Assembly: GCA_020249265.1 (NCBI GenBank)
Contig: JADCGA010000001.1
Span: 434,001-498,000, forward strand
Direction: 5' to 3'
DNA from: Roseomonas sp.
GTDB taxonomy: Bacteria; Pseudomonadota; Alphaproteobacteria; Acetobacterales; Acetobacteraceae
Length of the DNA stretch: 64,000 bases
Position numbers and translations under genes: made by a program. Numbering within the stretch: position 1 is the first letter of the stretch; every line of letters starts with the position of its first letter. Of this stretch, positions 1-11,879 are shown piece by piece. The notes beneath the pieces were generated by a model. That model was not told where the DNA came from. It did not search any database and saw only the letters and a program-made list of their open reading frames with translations.

Positions 1-767
1 GCACGGCCTTCCGCCAGCAAGGTTTCGAATGAATCAGTCATATACTGTTCCCAACCATCGGGCGCAGAAAAACCCGGCGGCACGGCATATTTCATGTCAT
101 TATTGTCGAGCGTGTAAGGGATGATCAACATCGGCTTGCCTGCTGCAGTCACGTAAAAAGGCAAATCATCCGCATAGGAATCCGAATCGTAAAGGAAGCC
201 ACCATATTCCGAGACCAGGCGGCGCGTATTCGGGCTGATGCGCCCAGTATACCAGCCAATGGGGCGCGTGCCCGTCAGGCGTTCGATAACTTCAACGCAA
301 CGCGCAATCTCCGCACGCTCCGTCGCTTCATCCACATTGTGATAATCAATCCAACGCCAGGCATGGGATGCAACCTCATGCCCCGCATCGGCGAAGGCGC
401 GCGTAACCGTTGGGTTCAATTCCAAAGCGCGGCCCACACCATAGACGGTCAATGGCAGCTTACGCGCGGCGAAGGCGCGCAGAATGCGCCATACGCCGGC
501 ACGCGCGCCGTAATCGAATTGGCTTTCCACGGTGCGGTTGCGTTCACCCAAATTCGGCGAACCGCCCGGCACTTCATGCAAATATAATTCGCTGCCGGCA
601 TCGCCATTCAGCACTGTATTCTCGCCACCTTCTTCGTAATTCAGCACGAAGGAAAGCGCGAGCTTCGCACCATGCGGCCATTTCGGGTCAGGCGGATTGG
701 CGCCATAGCCCAGGAAATCGCGCGGATAATCAGTTTCCGCCGCCATCATATGGGAAGTGTCCGTCAT
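1..767 (-). CDS. puuE: Allantoinase-like polysaccharide deacetylase (PuuE family), 3' end missing
   Basis: The gene runs off the left edge; 255 codons are visible. PuuE proteins are NodB-type deacetylases that hydrolyse allantoin to allantoate in purine breakdown. The N-terminus shows the family's opening block (YPRDFLGYGANPPDPKWP) followed by SFVLNYEEGGEN, and later SHAWRWIDYH and GWYTGRISPNTR, which are typical of this family rather than of chitin deacetylases. ATG at 767 is preceded by a strong GAGAGGGGG ribosome site. It lies 13 nt downstream of the SMR exporter gene in the same direction, so the two are probably cotranscribed. Substrate is inferred from family; a related cyclic amide is possible. 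Confidence 0.8.
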   Translation of the reverse strand, partial: MTDTSHMMAAETDYPRDFLGYGANPPDPKWPHGAKLALSFVLNYEEGGENTVLNGDAGSELYLHEVPGGSPNLGERNRTVESQFDYGARAGVWRILRAFAARKLPLTVYGVGRALELNPTVTRAFADAGHEVASHAWRWIDYHNVDEATERAEIARCVEVIERLTGTRPIGWYTGRISPNTRRLVSEYGGFLYDSDSYADDLPFYVTAAGKPMLIIPYTLDNNDMKYAVPPGFSAPDGWEQYMTDSFETLLAEGR

Positions 768-780
768 ATCGCCCCCTCTC

Positions 781-1098
781 CTAAGCCAATTTCAGCCCAA
801 TAATGCCCGCGGTGATCAAGGCCACGGAAGCCCAGCGTAGCGCGGTGTTCGCATCACCGAATAGCGTAATGCCCACCAGAAAGGCGCCGACCGCGCCGAT
901 GCCGGTCCAAACGGCATAGGCGGTGCCAACAGGGATTTCGCGCAGTGCCAGCAGCAATAACCCGCCACTCGTGATGATGCAGGCAATGGCGAAGGCCAGC
1001 CAGCCATAACGCAACCCGCCCGCAGCCCAACCAAGCTTGAGGCCAATCGGCCAGCCGATTTCACAAAGCCCCGCGAGCAGCAAATAGATCCACGCCAT
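781..1098 (-). CDS. gdx: SMR-family exporter, guanidinium exporter type (Gdx/SugE)
   Basis: A 105-residue protein with four predicted membrane helices, the usual size for small multidrug resistance transporters. The conserved membrane glutamate is present at residue 13 (GLCEIGWPIGLK), and the loop WTGIGAVGAFLVGI matches the Gdx/SugE branch rather than EmrE. Members of that branch export guanidinium in exchange for protons. It sits directly upstream of the allantoinase-like gene, which puts two nitrogen-waste functions together. Substrate is inferred from subfamily features. I found no convincing guanidine riboswitch in the upstream 140 nt. Confidence 0.8.
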   Translation of the reverse strand: MAWIYLLLAGLCEIGWPIGLKLGWAAGGLRYGWLAFAIACIITSGGLLLLALREIPVGTAYAVWTGIGAVGAFLVGITLFGDANTALRWASVALITAGIIGLKLA

Positions 1099-1244
1099 AA
1101 CCCGATCCTCAACCCCATTGCGAGAAGCCTGACAAATGCCTCAGATCAATAGATCAGACCCCATCGGCCTATTGCGGTACGATTGCGTTTCCCAATCAAG
1201 GGCGAACCAACCGACACGTCATTCAGCTTCGGCGGCCAGTATCG

Positions 1245-1730
1245 TCACGGCGGGTCAAGTTCCTGCACCAGCTCCAGCGCATAGCTCCGAAAGCCGGCCT
1301 TGCGATAGATGCGTTCGGCGCGATCATTACCGGTGAGCACACCAATATGAAGCCGCCTGCAGCCCGCTGCCCGGGCATGCGCCGTAGCAATTTCAAGCAT
1401 GGCACGGAAGGCGCCCATGCCCCGCGATGCTTCTTCGACGAAGGCATCGCAGATTGAGCATTCACGACGGTATTCGGGCGCGAGGAACGGCGCCGCTTCC
1501 TCCACGGCCAGGAAAAGGTGGCCAATGACCCGTCCTTCGGCCTCGGCCACCAGCATCAACCCACCATTGGCTGTACGGCGCTTGAAGTAGGCGAGTACTG
1601 ATTCAGCGCTGGATGCGTCCGTTACGCGGTCCCCGGTAATCTCATTCTCGAACCGGTTCAGCGCAACGGTATTCGCCAAAAGTGCCTCATGGTCGGCCTC
1701 TCTCGCAACTCTGACAAGAAAGGCCGCCAT
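1245..1730 (-). CDS. GNAT family N-acetyltransferase
   Basis: A 161-residue single-domain GNAT protein. The acetyl-CoA binding core is visible around residues 104-140 (RGMGAFRAMLEIATAHARA, then GVLTGNDRAERIYRKAGF), which is the motif A to motif B pattern of the family. These enzymes transfer acetyl from acetyl-CoA to an amine; the substrate cannot be read from the sequence. The ATG at 1730 is 4 nt downstream of the ilvC stop codon, so the gene is probably cotranscribed as the last gene after ilvC. Confidence 0.8.
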   Translation of the reverse strand: MAAFLVRVAREADHEALLANTVALNRFENEITGDRVTDASSAESVLAYFKRRTANGGLMLVAEAEGRVIGHLFLAVEEAAPFLAPEYRRECSICDAFVEEASRGMGAFRAMLEIATAHARAAGCRRLHIGVLTGNDRAERIYRKAGFRSYALELVQELDPP

Positions 1731-1734
1731 GCCG

Positions 1735-2862
<1,128 letters not shown>

Positions 2863-2931
2863 TTATTTTACGCTTGCCGGCAAGATGCTGAATGCACCAA
2901 GCCGCGTTTTATGCGCGGAACAAGCCAGGCT

Positions 2932-3792
2932 TTACGCCGCCCGCTTCAAGGGCACCGCGCTTTCCTCGGCGTATTTCGCCAGCGCCGTGCGATACTTGTC
3001 CCGCCGCCATTGCAGCAGCCGCCAGGAAGCCTTGGCCGCCATGTCAGAAATCCGCCCGCGTGGATCAAGCCCAATGGTCTTGAAGATCATCCCCATTCCG
3101 CGTTCGATATGGTTAAAGCGATAAAACCCAATCGCGCGGCCCATATAGGCGGTGGTGCAGCGTTCATGGTCGTAGGGCGTGCCCTCAGGCTCATTGGCGC
3201 TGTGGAAGGCGAAGGCGAGTTCATCATCCTCCGTCTCCCCAATGCGGCCCAAGGCGACGCGCAGGCGCTTGGAGAAGGAGAGATTCTCGCGCGCCAGATA
3301 GCGCTTCATATGATCATAAAACAGCTTAAAGTGGCGGTATTCATCGGCAGCGATCAGCCGGCTGACCTGCTTCAGCGCGGGCTCATCGGTGGCTTCGCCA
3401 AGCGCGGTGTAATAGCTACTGGTGCCGGTTTCCACCATGCAGCGCGCGATTAATTCCCCGGTGCGGCTACCACGAATGGAAGCTTCCGCATCCAACTGAA
3501 TCTGATACCCAGCGCGATAGCGTTCAAATGCCGAGGCGAAATCCCAGCCCGGATCAGCCAGCATGCCCCAACGGCCCAGCGCATCGCCATGCTGGGTTTC
3601 TTCCACGCCCCAATTTTCGACAGCCGCGATGAAATCCGGATCATCGGCAAAAACGCGCGTCAGGTAGGTCACGTAATCCGCCGCATTGCGCTCCACCATG
3701 GCGGCGGCCTTGATCAGCGGCACGATTTCAGGATCAACCTTGGAAGGATCGAAGCGATCCCAACCAAGCTCATCAATATGCCAATGCTTCAT
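2932..3792 (-). CDS. Ferritin-like diiron-carboxylate protein
   Basis: A 286-residue helical protein with no signal peptide. Two diiron ligand motifs are visible: EETQH at about residues 65-69 and DEYRH at about 151-155, with further helices carrying Glu (VERNAADYVTYL; VETGTSSYYTALGEA). This is the four-helix-bundle pattern of ferritin-like and acyl-ACP-desaturase-like proteins. A role in oxidation or desaturation of an acyl chain, or in iron handling, is possible; the sequence does not decide. It stands alone upstream of ilvC, about 180 nt away, and downstream of the atp operon terminator. Confidence 0.7.
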   Translation of the reverse strand: MKHWHIDELGWDRFDPSKVDPEIVPLIKAAAMVERNAADYVTYLTRVFADDPDFIAAVENWGVEETQHGDALGRWGMLADPGWDFASAFERYRAGYQIQLDAEASIRGSRTGELIARCMVETGTSSYYTALGEATDEPALKQVSRLIAADEYRHFKLFYDHMKRYLARENLSFSKRLRVALGRIGETEDDELAFAFHSANEPEGTPYDHERCTTAYMGRAIGFYRFNHIERGMGMIFKTIGLDPRGRISDMAAKASWRLLQWRRDKYRTALAKYAEESAVPLKRAA

Positions 3793-3898
3793 GAACCTAC
3801 CCCGAGCGCCCTGCCATGAAGGGCCTTAACGACCCATTCAGACTATGTTTTTGTGCCAAGATGCGGCAGTTTCAAGGCAGGGTTGCACGAAACCCATC

Positions 3899-3932
3899 CC
3901 AAAAAGAAACGGGCGGATCCAAGACCCGCCCG
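3899..3932 (-). terminator. Rho-independent terminator of the atp operon
   Basis: On the minus strand, 25 nt after the atpC stop, a 7-bp GC stem (CGGGCGG / CCGCCCG, positions 3910-3916 and 3926-3932) with a 9-nt loop is followed by TTTCTTTTT. It is the clearest intrinsic terminator in the window. Confidence 0.85.
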
Positions 3933-3957
3933 CTCAAACTTGTGCCATGTTAAGGTG

Positions 3958-4368
3958 TCAGGCTGCTGCCGCTGCTTCAACCATCGCGCGCGCGGCCAGC
4001 ATACGGGCCATCATGGGTTCGCGCTTTTCCGGCGCTTCATTCGCCGCGGCGGCAAAGGCAGCCTCAGCCTCGGCCAAACGGCTCTGCGCTTCAGACTTGG
4101 AAAGAGAGGCCAAAGGTGTCGCTTCATCCGCCAAGATTGTCACGCGATCCGCAGCCACTTCCGCAAACCCGCCGGCGACGAAAAGCTGTTCCGTCACTTG
4201 GCCGCCTTCATGCACGGCAATCACGCCACCACGCAGGGAAACGATCATGGGTGCATGGCCAGCCAGCACGCCCATTTCACCTTCAGCCGCCGGAAACACC
4301 ACCATATCAACCTTGCGGGAGAGCAGCAGCTTTTCCGGAGAGACGAGTTCGAGTTGGAAACTCGCCAT
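3958..4368 (-). CDS. atpC: F1 ATP synthase subunit epsilon
   Basis: The 136-residue epsilon subunit of the central stalk of F1, which couples rotation and inhibits ATPase activity. The N-terminal beta-sandwich is well conserved (FQLELVSPEKLLLSRKVDMV, PAAEGEMGVLAGHAPM), and an alanine-rich helical C-terminus follows. It is the last gene of atpHAGDC, starting 5 nt after the atpD stop, and is followed by a strong terminator. Confidence 0.95.
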   Translation of the reverse strand: MASFQLELVSPEKLLLSRKVDMVVFPAAEGEMGVLAGHAPMIVSLRGGVIAVHEGGQVTEQLFVAGGFAEVAADRVTILADEATPLASLSKSEAQSRLAEAEAAFAAAANEAPEKREPMMARMLAARAMVEAAAAA

Positions 4369-4373
4369 GGTGA

Positions 4374-5816
<1,443 letters not shown>

Positions 5817-6689
5817 TTAAAGCGCTTCAGCGCCCGAGATGATTTCAATCAGCTCTCGGGTGATGTTGGCTTGACGTGTCCGGTTGTAGTTCAGCGTAAG
5901 CTTATTGATCATCTCGCCTGCATTGCGCGTGGCGTTATCCATGGCGGTCATCTGGCTGCCGTAGAAGCCGGCGGCATTATCCAGCAGCGCACGATAAATC
6001 TGGATACCCAGATTTTGCGGCAATAACCGCGCCAGAATTTCTTCTTCCGTCGGTTCAAACTCGTAAAGCGCGCCACCATCAGCCGCTACTTCCGGCAGCG
6101 GTGCCGGAATAAGCTGCTGGCCGACCGGCGTTTGGCTGATGACATTCTTGAAGCGGTTATAGATCAGCGTGCAAACGTCAAATTCGCCGGCATCCAGCAT
6201 GTCGCTGATCTTGGCGCTGACTTCAGAGGCATCTTCGAAGCCAATGCGCTTCTTATTGGCGAAGCTGATTTCTGCCACGATGCGGTTGGCGAATTCGCGC
6301 TTCAGATAAACGGCACCCTTGCGGCCAACGGTGATGATCTTCACCGTCTTGCCTTCCGCTTCCAGCGCGCGCACCTGGGCGCGGGCAAAGCGCCCGACAT
6401 TGGTATTGAAACCACCGCAAAGACCGCGCTCGGCCGTCACCACCACCAGCAGATGCACCTTATCGGCGCCCGTGCCGACCAGTAGCTTCGGCGCATCTGG
6501 CGAGCCGGCGATGGAGGCACCCAGCGAGGCCAGCATCCGCTCCATCCGCTCAGCGTAAGGGCGCGCCGCTTCAGCCTGGGTCTGCGCACGGCGCAGCTTG
6601 GCAGCGGCCACCATCTTCATTGCCTGCGTGATCTTGCGCGTGGATTTCACGCTATTGATGCGCAGACGTAGGCTTTTCAGGCTGGGCAT
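5817..6689 (-). CDS. atpG: F1 ATP synthase subunit gamma
   Basis: A 290-residue rotor shaft subunit of F1. The N-terminal helix ([22 protein letters not shown]), the ERGLCGGFN motif near residue 90 and the C-terminal helix ([20 protein letters not shown]) are the standard gamma landmarks. It lies between atpA and atpD with short spacers. Confidence 0.97.
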   Translation of the reverse strand: MPSLKSLRLRINSVKSTRKITQAMKMVAAAKLRRAQTQAEAARPYAERMERMLASLGASIAGSPDAPKLLVGTGADKVHLLVVVTAERGLCGGFNTNVGRFARAQVRALEAEGKTVKIITVGRKGAVYLKREFANRIVAEISFANKKRIGFEDASEVSAKISDMLDAGEFDVCTLIYNRFKNVISQTPVGQQLIPAPLPEVAADGGALYEFEPTEEEILARLLPQNLGIQIYRALLDNAAGFYGSQMTAMDNATRNAGEMINKLTLNYNRTRQANITRELIEIISGAEAL

Positions 6690-6714
6690 TGGCTACTCTC
6701 CCGCAAGCCCAATC

Positions 6715-8247
6715 TCAGGCGAAGCTTTTGGCAAAGCCATCAAGGAAGGCAATCAGCTTCGCTTCCGTATCCTTCTTGATCTCACGATCATTGCGGATGC
6801 TGGTCACGATATCCGGCGCGGTCGCCTTCATGTCGCTCAGCAGGCGGCTTTCAAACTCACCCACCTTATTCAGCGGCAGGCGGTCCAGATAACCACGCGT
6901 ACCGGCAAAAATCGCGATCACCTGTTCTTCAACCGCAACCGGCTTGAACTGCGGCTGCTTCAGCAGCTCGGTCAAACGCGCACCACGCGCCAGCAGCGCC
7001 TGGGTCGACGCATCGAGATCCGAGGAGAACTGCGCAAAGGCCGCCATTTCGCGGTACTGAGCCAGTTCCAGCTTGATCTTGCCGGCCACCTGCTTCATCG
7101 CCTTGATCTGCGCCGCAGAACCAACGCGCGAGACCGAAAGACCGACATTCACGGCAGGGCGGATGCCTTTGAAGAACAATTCGGTTTCAAGGAAGATCTG
7201 ACCATCGGTGATCGAAATCACGTTCGTCGGAATATAGGCCGAAACGTCACCCGCCTGGGTTTCAATGACTGGCAGCGCCGTCAGAGACCCATTGCCGGCA
7301 TCATCGCCCATCTTCGCCGCACGCTCCAACAGGCGCGAATGCAGGTAGAAGACGTCACCCGGATAGGCTTCGCGGCCTGGCGGACGGCGCAGCAGCAGCG
7401 ACATCTGACGATAGGCAACGGCCTGCTTAGAAAGGTCATCATAGAAAATGACGGCATGCATGCCATTGTCGCGGAAATATTCACCCATAGCGCAGCCCGT
7501 GTAGGGGGCCAGGAACTGCATCGGCGCCGGATCGGAAGCCGTCGCGGCAACAATGATGGAATATTGCAGCGCGCCCTGTTCTTCCAGCGTCTTCACCAAC
7601 TGCGCGACAGTCGAACGCTTCTGACCAATGGCGACATAGATACAATAGAGCTTCTTCGATTCATCATCACCAGCATTGATGGTCTTCTGGTTGATGATGG
7701 TGTCCACGATCACGGCGGTCTTGCCGGTCTGGCGGTCACCGATGATCAGCTCACGCTGGCCACGGCCAATCGGGATCAGGGCATCAATCGCCTTGATGCC
7801 GGTCTGCATCGGCTCATGCACCGATTTGCGCGGGATGATGCCAGGCGCCTTCACCTCGGCGCGCATGCGCACCACGTCGGTCAGCGGGCCTTTGCCATCA
7901 ATCGGGTTGCCGAGGCCATCCACAACGCGACCCAGCAGGCCCTTGCCCACGGGCACGTCCACAATGTCACCGGTACGGCTGACCGTGTCGCCTTCCTTCA
8001 CCGAAAGGTCGGAGCCGAAAATCACGACGCCGACATTGTCGGTTTCAAGGTTCAGCGCCATGCCCTTCACGCCGGAAGCGGGGAAATCCACCAGCTCACC
8101 AGCCATGACATTCTGCAGGCCATAAACGCGGGCGATGCCATCGCCCACCGTCAGCACGGTGCCAACTTCAGCGACATTCGCTTCGGCATCAAAGCCAGCG
8201 ATCTGCTGCTTGAGGATTTCCGAAATTTCGGCCGGACGGATTTCCAT
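6715..8247 (-). CDS. atpA: F1 ATP synthase subunit alpha
   Basis: A 510-residue non-catalytic nucleotide-binding subunit of the F1 head. It starts [16 protein letters not shown] and has the P-loop [15 protein letters not shown] near residue 170, [20 protein letters not shown] and the signature [17 protein letters not shown]. It is full length. The start is 2 nt after the atpH stop, implying translational coupling. Confidence 0.98.
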   Translation of the reverse strand: MEIRPAEISEILKQQIAGFDAEANVAEVGTVLTVGDGIARVYGLQNVMAGELVDFPASGVKGMALNLETDNVGVVIFGSDLSVKEGDTVSRTGDIVDVPVGKGLLGRVVDGLGNPIDGKGPLTDVVRMRAEVKAPGIIPRKSVHEPMQTGIKAIDALIPIGRGQRELIIGDRQTGKTAVIVDTIINQKTINAGDDESKKLYCIYVAIGQKRSTVAQLVKTLEEQGALQYSIIVAATASDPAPMQFLAPYTGCAMGEYFRDNGMHAVIFYDDLSKQAVAYRQMSLLLRRPPGREAYPGDVFYLHSRLLERAAKMGDDAGNGSLTALPVIETQAGDVSAYIPTNVISITDGQIFLETELFFKGIRPAVNVGLSVSRVGSAAQIKAMKQVAGKIKLELAQYREMAAFAQFSSDLDASTQALLARGARLTELLKQPQFKPVAVEEQVIAIFAGTRGYLDRLPLNKVGEFESRLLSDMKATAPDIVTSIRNDREIKKDTEAKLIAFLDGFAKSFA

Positions 8248-8249
8248 GG

Positions 8250-8855
8250 TCAGGCAGCCCCCTTCATCGCGTATTGCAGGCGTTGCAGCTTGGATTTGAT
8301 TGAATTGTCATACAGGCGAGACCCGATCCGCACGATCAGGCCGCCCAGGATGGATTTGTCGATCGTCTCAGAAAGACGAACATTCGAATAACCGGCTTCC
8401 GTCAGACGCGCCGCAATCTGGGCGCGCTGCGTATCGGTCAAAGCATGGGCCGTGGTGACTTCCGCCATCTGCTGGCCGCGGCGGGCGGCGATCAGCGCGC
8501 CAAAGGCACGCGCCACCGCAGGCAGCGCCGCCAAACGACGATTGGCGATCAGGACGCCCACCAGGTTGCGCACCTCACCACCAATACCGACGCTATCCAG
8601 GATTTTGAACATCCGGTCCCGTTGGATGGCGGCATTGAAGCGCGGATCAGCGATAAAGCCATGCACGTCTGCATTGTCGCGGCAAAGGCCGAAAAGCGCT
8701 TCCAATTCCGCACCAATCCGGTCTGCGGCACCGGGTTCGGTACCACGCCGGTCATCGGCAAGGTCAAGAAGCGCCTTGGCGTAACGCCCGGCTGCGCCCA
8801 CGGCGCTGTGCGCCGATGGTGAAGCCTTTTCAATGGTCTGGTCTGTGGCAGCCAC
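8250..8855 (-). CDS. atpH: F1 ATP synthase subunit delta
   Basis: The delta (OSCP) subunit that ties F1 to the peripheral stalk, first gene of the atpHAGDC operon. The core is visible ([53 protein letters not shown]). I chose GTG at 8855 (201 residues), because the family usually starts about 15-20 residues before the RYAxALL helix. An ATG at 8930 or a start at 8984 would add 25 to 43 poorly conserved residues. The ribosome site is weak (AGGA, about 12 nt away), so the start is less certain than the gene. Confidence 0.9.
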   Translation of the reverse strand: MAATDQTIEKASPSAHSAVGAAGRYAKALLDLADDRRGTEPGAADRIGAELEALFGLCRDNADVHGFIADPRFNAAIQRDRMFKILDSVGIGGEVRNLVGVLIANRRLAALPAVARAFGALIAARRGQQMAEVTTAHALTDTQRAQIAARLTEAGYSNVRLSETIDKSILGGLIVRIGSRLYDNSIKSKLQRLQYAMKGAA

Positions 8856-9094
8856 GGGTTTTCCCGGTCCTGTTTCTTGCGCGAAAACGATATGTCGGGC
8901 GATCTCCCGACGCGGAGCGGGCGTTACCATAGGGTTTACCGCACCGCAACCGAGCCCGCGGCATTTTTGCGGGCGCTTTCGCATGAATTGCGCAAATTCT
9001 GCCGGCCCCGCCCTGCTTGACAGCGCTTCGCCGCCAATCGCAGGCTTTGCCCATAAGCGGCGCCATGCCCGAAAAAGAAGGAAACGCCTTAGTC

Positions 9095-10072
9095 ATGACA
9101 CCCGAATTCAGCCGGCGCGCCGGTCTTTTGGCCGGGGCGGCCGCCGCCCTGATGCCGCTCCGCCCCGCGCATGCTGCCTTTCCGGAACGCGCCATCACGC
9201 TGGTGGTGAGTTTCCCGCCCGGTGGTGCCACCGATATCCTGGCCCGCATTCTGGCCCCGCCGCTGAGCGAGGCTTTGGGCCGCCCAGTCGTGATCGAGAA
9301 TCGCGGCGGCGCCGGGGCCAATATCGGCATTGGCTATGTCGCCCGCGCGGCGGGGGATGGCTATACGCTGCTGGTCACGTCCAGCGCCTTCGTGGTGAAC
9401 CCCAGTCTTTACAGCAACCCGCCCTATGATCCCTTCCGGGATTTCGCGCCCATCAGCACGCTTGGCGCTTCCCCCAATGTGCTTGCGGTCAGGCCCAATC
9501 GCGGCATTGCCTCACTTCAGGATCTGATCACCCAGGCCAAGGCCAGCCCGGATAAGTTCAACTATGCAAGCCCCGGGATAGGCACCACGCCGCATTTGGC
9601 TGGCGAATTGCTGAAGCTCCGCGCCGGGTTTGAAATGCAGCACGTGCCCTTCAGCGGCGCTGGCCCTGCGACCCAAGCCGCCCTGGCCGGCACCACCCAG
9701 GTGATCAGCGCGGCGCAAGGTTCGGTCATGGCGCAGCTGCGTTCAGGCGAATTGCGCGCCATTGTGCAAACTGGCGCGACGCGCGCGGCTGATCTGCCCG
9801 ATGTGCCCACCCAGGAAGAACTCGGCATCAAGGATGCGAATTCCGAAACCTTCCTGGCGCTTTTCGCCCCGGCTGCGACTCCGGCGCCCATCGTGGAATT
9901 TCTGGCGCGGGAGGTGGTGAAGGTGCTGCAACGCCCGGATGTGCAGGAACGCTACCGCCAGGCCGGCGCCCCGGTGGTCGGCGGCGGGCCTGAGGAACTC
10001 CGCGCCCGTGTGGCGCGGGAAGTGCCGATCTGGCGGGAAGTGATCCAGGTATCGAAGATAAGCGTGCAGTAA
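9095..10072 (+). CDS. Bug-type solute-binding protein (tripartite tricarboxylate transporter receptor family)
   Basis: A periplasmic binding protein of 325 residues. A Tat-like signal peptide (FSRRAGLLAGAAAALMPL, cut near AHAA) leads into the family landmarks TLVVSFPPGGATDILAR, ENRGGAGANIG, YTLLVTSSAFVVNPSLY and NYASPGIGTTPHLAGELL. Such proteins bind carboxylates or amides for TctAB-type transporters, but no membrane components lie nearby, so it is an orphan receptor, as is common in these bacteria. ATG at 9095 follows a GAAGGA ribosome site; ATG at 9065 is an alternative. Confidence 0.9.
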   Translation: MTPEFSRRAGLLAGAAAALMPLRPAHAAFPERAITLVVSFPPGGATDILARILAPPLSEALGRPVVIENRGGAGANIGIGYVARAAGDGYTLLVTSSAFVVNPSLYSNPPYDPFRDFAPISTLGASPNVLAVRPNRGIASLQDLITQAKASPDKFNYASPGIGTTPHLAGELLKLRAGFEMQHVPFSGAGPATQAALAGTTQVISAAQGSVMAQLRSGELRAIVQTGATRAADLPDVPTQEELGIKDANSETFLALFAPAATPAPIVEFLAREVVKVLQRPDVQERYRQAGAPVVGGGPEELRARVAREVPIWREVIQVSKISVQ

Positions 10073-10081
10073 AATCAAGAT

Positions 10082-10984
10082 TTATGCACCGCGCCGGGAG
10101 ACGGTAAGGCGCAGAACATCGGCATCAAGCACGGCGGGCGCACCGACGAAAACGCACTCTGGGTTGCTGCCGTGCCCGAGCGGGAGCCCCCCAAGAATGG
10201 GAACATTGAGCGCCCCGATATGTTCGCCAACCATGTTCACGGTGTCTTCGCTCACATCGGTGAATTGGCCGACTGCAACGCCCGCCAAGCCGTTGAGGTG
10301 GCCTGCCTTTCGGAGCATCGAGAGTTGGCGGTCGATAGCACCAATCGCTTGATTCACAGCCTCGATGAGAAGGATGGCCCCGTGGAGCTTGGGCAAGCAC
10401 CAGCCTGACGCCGTCGCCACCATATCAAGGTTGCCGCCAATGAGCGGCCCAGAGACTTTTCCCTGTGTGGTCAGCTTGGCTGTCAGCTCGGTGGCACGGC
10501 TGGTCAGCTCGATGGGCGCATCGGTCATCAGTGTTCGCCTCAGGGACGCACCGTCATCAGCATCAAACGGCGCTCCGTGTATGCCCACCAACCCGCATTT
10601 GTCCCAGAGGCTGAGGTGGAGCGCCGAGATGTCGCTGAAGCCAACGAGAAACTTGGGGTCGGCCCTCGCAGCCGCGAAATCAATTTGATCAGCTATCCGA
10701 TAAGACCCTTTCCCGCCCCGCGTGGCGATCACCGCTCTCACCGAGGTGTCGCGCAAGGCATCATTCAAGTCCGTTAGGCGGTCGGTATCGGGGCCAGCAA
10801 GATACCCCTGCCTTGCGAACACATGCCTACCAAGCTCTACCTCAAGCCCCCAGCCTCTCAGCCGATCGCGAACGCGAAAGACGCTGGCTTCATCAGGCGT
10901 GCTGGCAGGAGAGATAAGCCGCACCTTGTCGCCAACTCTCAGCTTCTCTGGAAACAGGACGGAAGAGACTGACGAAAGCTGCAT
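10082..10984 (-). CDS. S66 family LD-carboxypeptidase (LdcA/MccF-like)
   Basis: A 300-residue cytoplasmic serine peptidase family member. The N-terminal domain has GDKVRLISPAS and the nucleophile elbow GFSDISALHL; the C-terminal domain has LLIEAVNQ (catalytic Glu) and LPLGHGSNPE (catalytic His). Relatives either trim murein tetrapeptides or cleave microcin C-type compounds (MccF). No microcin genes are near, so murein recycling or general detoxification is more likely. Base composition looks less GC-rich than its neighbours, which may mean transfer. It is convergent with the Bug receptor gene, 9 nt apart. Confidence 0.85.
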   Translation of the reverse strand: MQLSSVSSVLFPEKLRVGDKVRLISPASTPDEASVFRVRDRLRGWGLEVELGRHVFARQGYLAGPDTDRLTDLNDALRDTSVRAVIATRGGKGSYRIADQIDFAAARADPKFLVGFSDISALHLSLWDKCGLVGIHGAPFDADDGASLRRTLMTDAPIELTSRATELTAKLTTQGKVSGPLIGGNLDMVATASGWCLPKLHGAILLIEAVNQAIGAIDRQLSMLRKAGHLNGLAGVAVGQFTDVSEDTVNMVGEHIGALNVPILGGLPLGHGSNPECVFVGAPAVLDADVLRLTVSRRGA

Positions 10985-11068
10985 AGGTGAATTTTCTCAC
11001 ATGCCGACCGCTTTGCCAACCTGTCGAGCATAACGAGACATCAGTCATGTCGTGTCCATGTGCATAAA

Positions 11069-11755
11069 TCAGGGTTTTCGCGGAATAGGTGGGGCAGGTT
11101 CAGCCGGCGCCGGGGCAGAAAGCCCGGCGCAGAGAAAGGGCAGGATCTGTTCCACCGCCATGTCAAAATCGCCCGAATCGCACACGCCGCCTGACATCAT
11201 TTCAAGCCGCCCAGACCGCAGTAGCGTGTAGCGATAGGCCCCCATCATGAAATAGAGCCGCCAATAAAGGGCTTCCGGCGGCAGATGGGGCAGCACTTGC
11301 CGGAAGGCTTCAACGTAAGCGAGCGTCGTGTCGTCATAGACCGTGCTTAGAACTTCCCGGGAAATATCATCGGGTTCGGTATTCAACCTGGCATGCATGC
11401 GCATGGTGGCACGGCCTTCGGGGGTTTTGCCGTTCAACATGAAGGGTGTCACGAAGGCGCGCACCAGGACTTCAAGCGGGACGCGGCCATCGGGCCAGGT
11501 GGCCTTGGCCCCTTCCAAAGCCCGGCGCCGCGCCGCCGTGACCTGCTCCGCCCCACGCATATAGGCGGCGCGAAACAAATCCCGCTTGGACCCGAAGTAA
11601 TAATGGAGCTGCGCCAGATTGACCCCGGCGGCGAGCGCAATGGCGCGGGTAGAGGCGCCGGCATAGCCATGATCGGCAAAAAGCATCTGCGCCACATCCA
11701 AGATGCGGTTGCGGACACTGGCCGAAGGGTCAATCGGGGCAAGCAGGCTGGTCAT
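11069..11755 (-). CDS. TetR family transcriptional regulator
   Basis: A 228-residue regulator. The N-terminal helix-turn-helix is clear (RILDVAQMLFADHGYAGAS then AIALAAGVNLAQLHYYFGSK, residues about 17-57). The C-terminal ligand domain contains YWRLYFMMGAYRYTLLRSGR, as in the CerR/AcrR-type C-terminal family. It is divergent from the flavin-enzyme gene. Two near-identical partly palindromic sites lie between them, so it probably represses both genes and is released by an aromatic or acyl compound. The inducer is unknown. Confidence 0.85.
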   Translation of the reverse strand: MTSLLAPIDPSASVRNRILDVAQMLFADHGYAGASTRAIALAAGVNLAQLHYYFGSKRDLFRAAYMRGAEQVTAARRRALEGAKATWPDGRVPLEVLVRAFVTPFMLNGKTPEGRATMRMHARLNTEPDDISREVLSTVYDDTTLAYVEAFRQVLPHLPPEALYWRLYFMMGAYRYTLLRSGRLEMMSGGVCDSGDFDMAVEQILPFLCAGLSAPAPAEPAPPIPRKP

Positions 11756-11768
11756 GGACTCCGGGCTT

Positions 11769-11787
11769 TTGGTCAGGCGACCGATTT
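11769..11787. promoter_or_regulatory. Putative TetR operator 1
   Basis: TTGGTCAGGCGACCGATTT. The core TTGGTC-N4-GACCGA is an imperfect inverted repeat just upstream of the TetR gene start (11755). A second copy at 11861-11879 matches at 16 of 19 positions. Confidence 0.5.
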
Positions 11788-11860
11788 AGTCAATCTAGGC
11801 CGATTCGCGGCAGGGGCAACAAGCAAGCCGAAAATTGACGAAGATCAGCCCGCGCGGTAT

Positions 11861-11879
11861 TTGGTCAAACGACTGATTT
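11861..11879. promoter_or_regulatory. Putative TetR operator 2
   Basis: TTGGTCAAACGACTGATTT, the second copy of the 11769-11787 site, 92 bp away in the same orientation. It lies about 70 bp upstream of the flavin-enzyme start, so one site serves each divergent gene. Confidence 0.5.

Noticed and set aside
1099-1244. Guanidine riboswitch upstream of the SMR gene
   Set aside because: No ykkC-like conserved blocks or paired ACGR hairpin loops could be found.
6598-8391. Long open frame on the plus strand opposite atpA
   Set aside because: It is the reverse-strand shadow of atpA/atpG in high-GC DNA; no ribosome site or recognisable domain.
10082-10984. Microcin C immunity cluster
   Set aside because: No precursor peptide, adenylation or export gene lies nearby; only the S66 peptidase is present.
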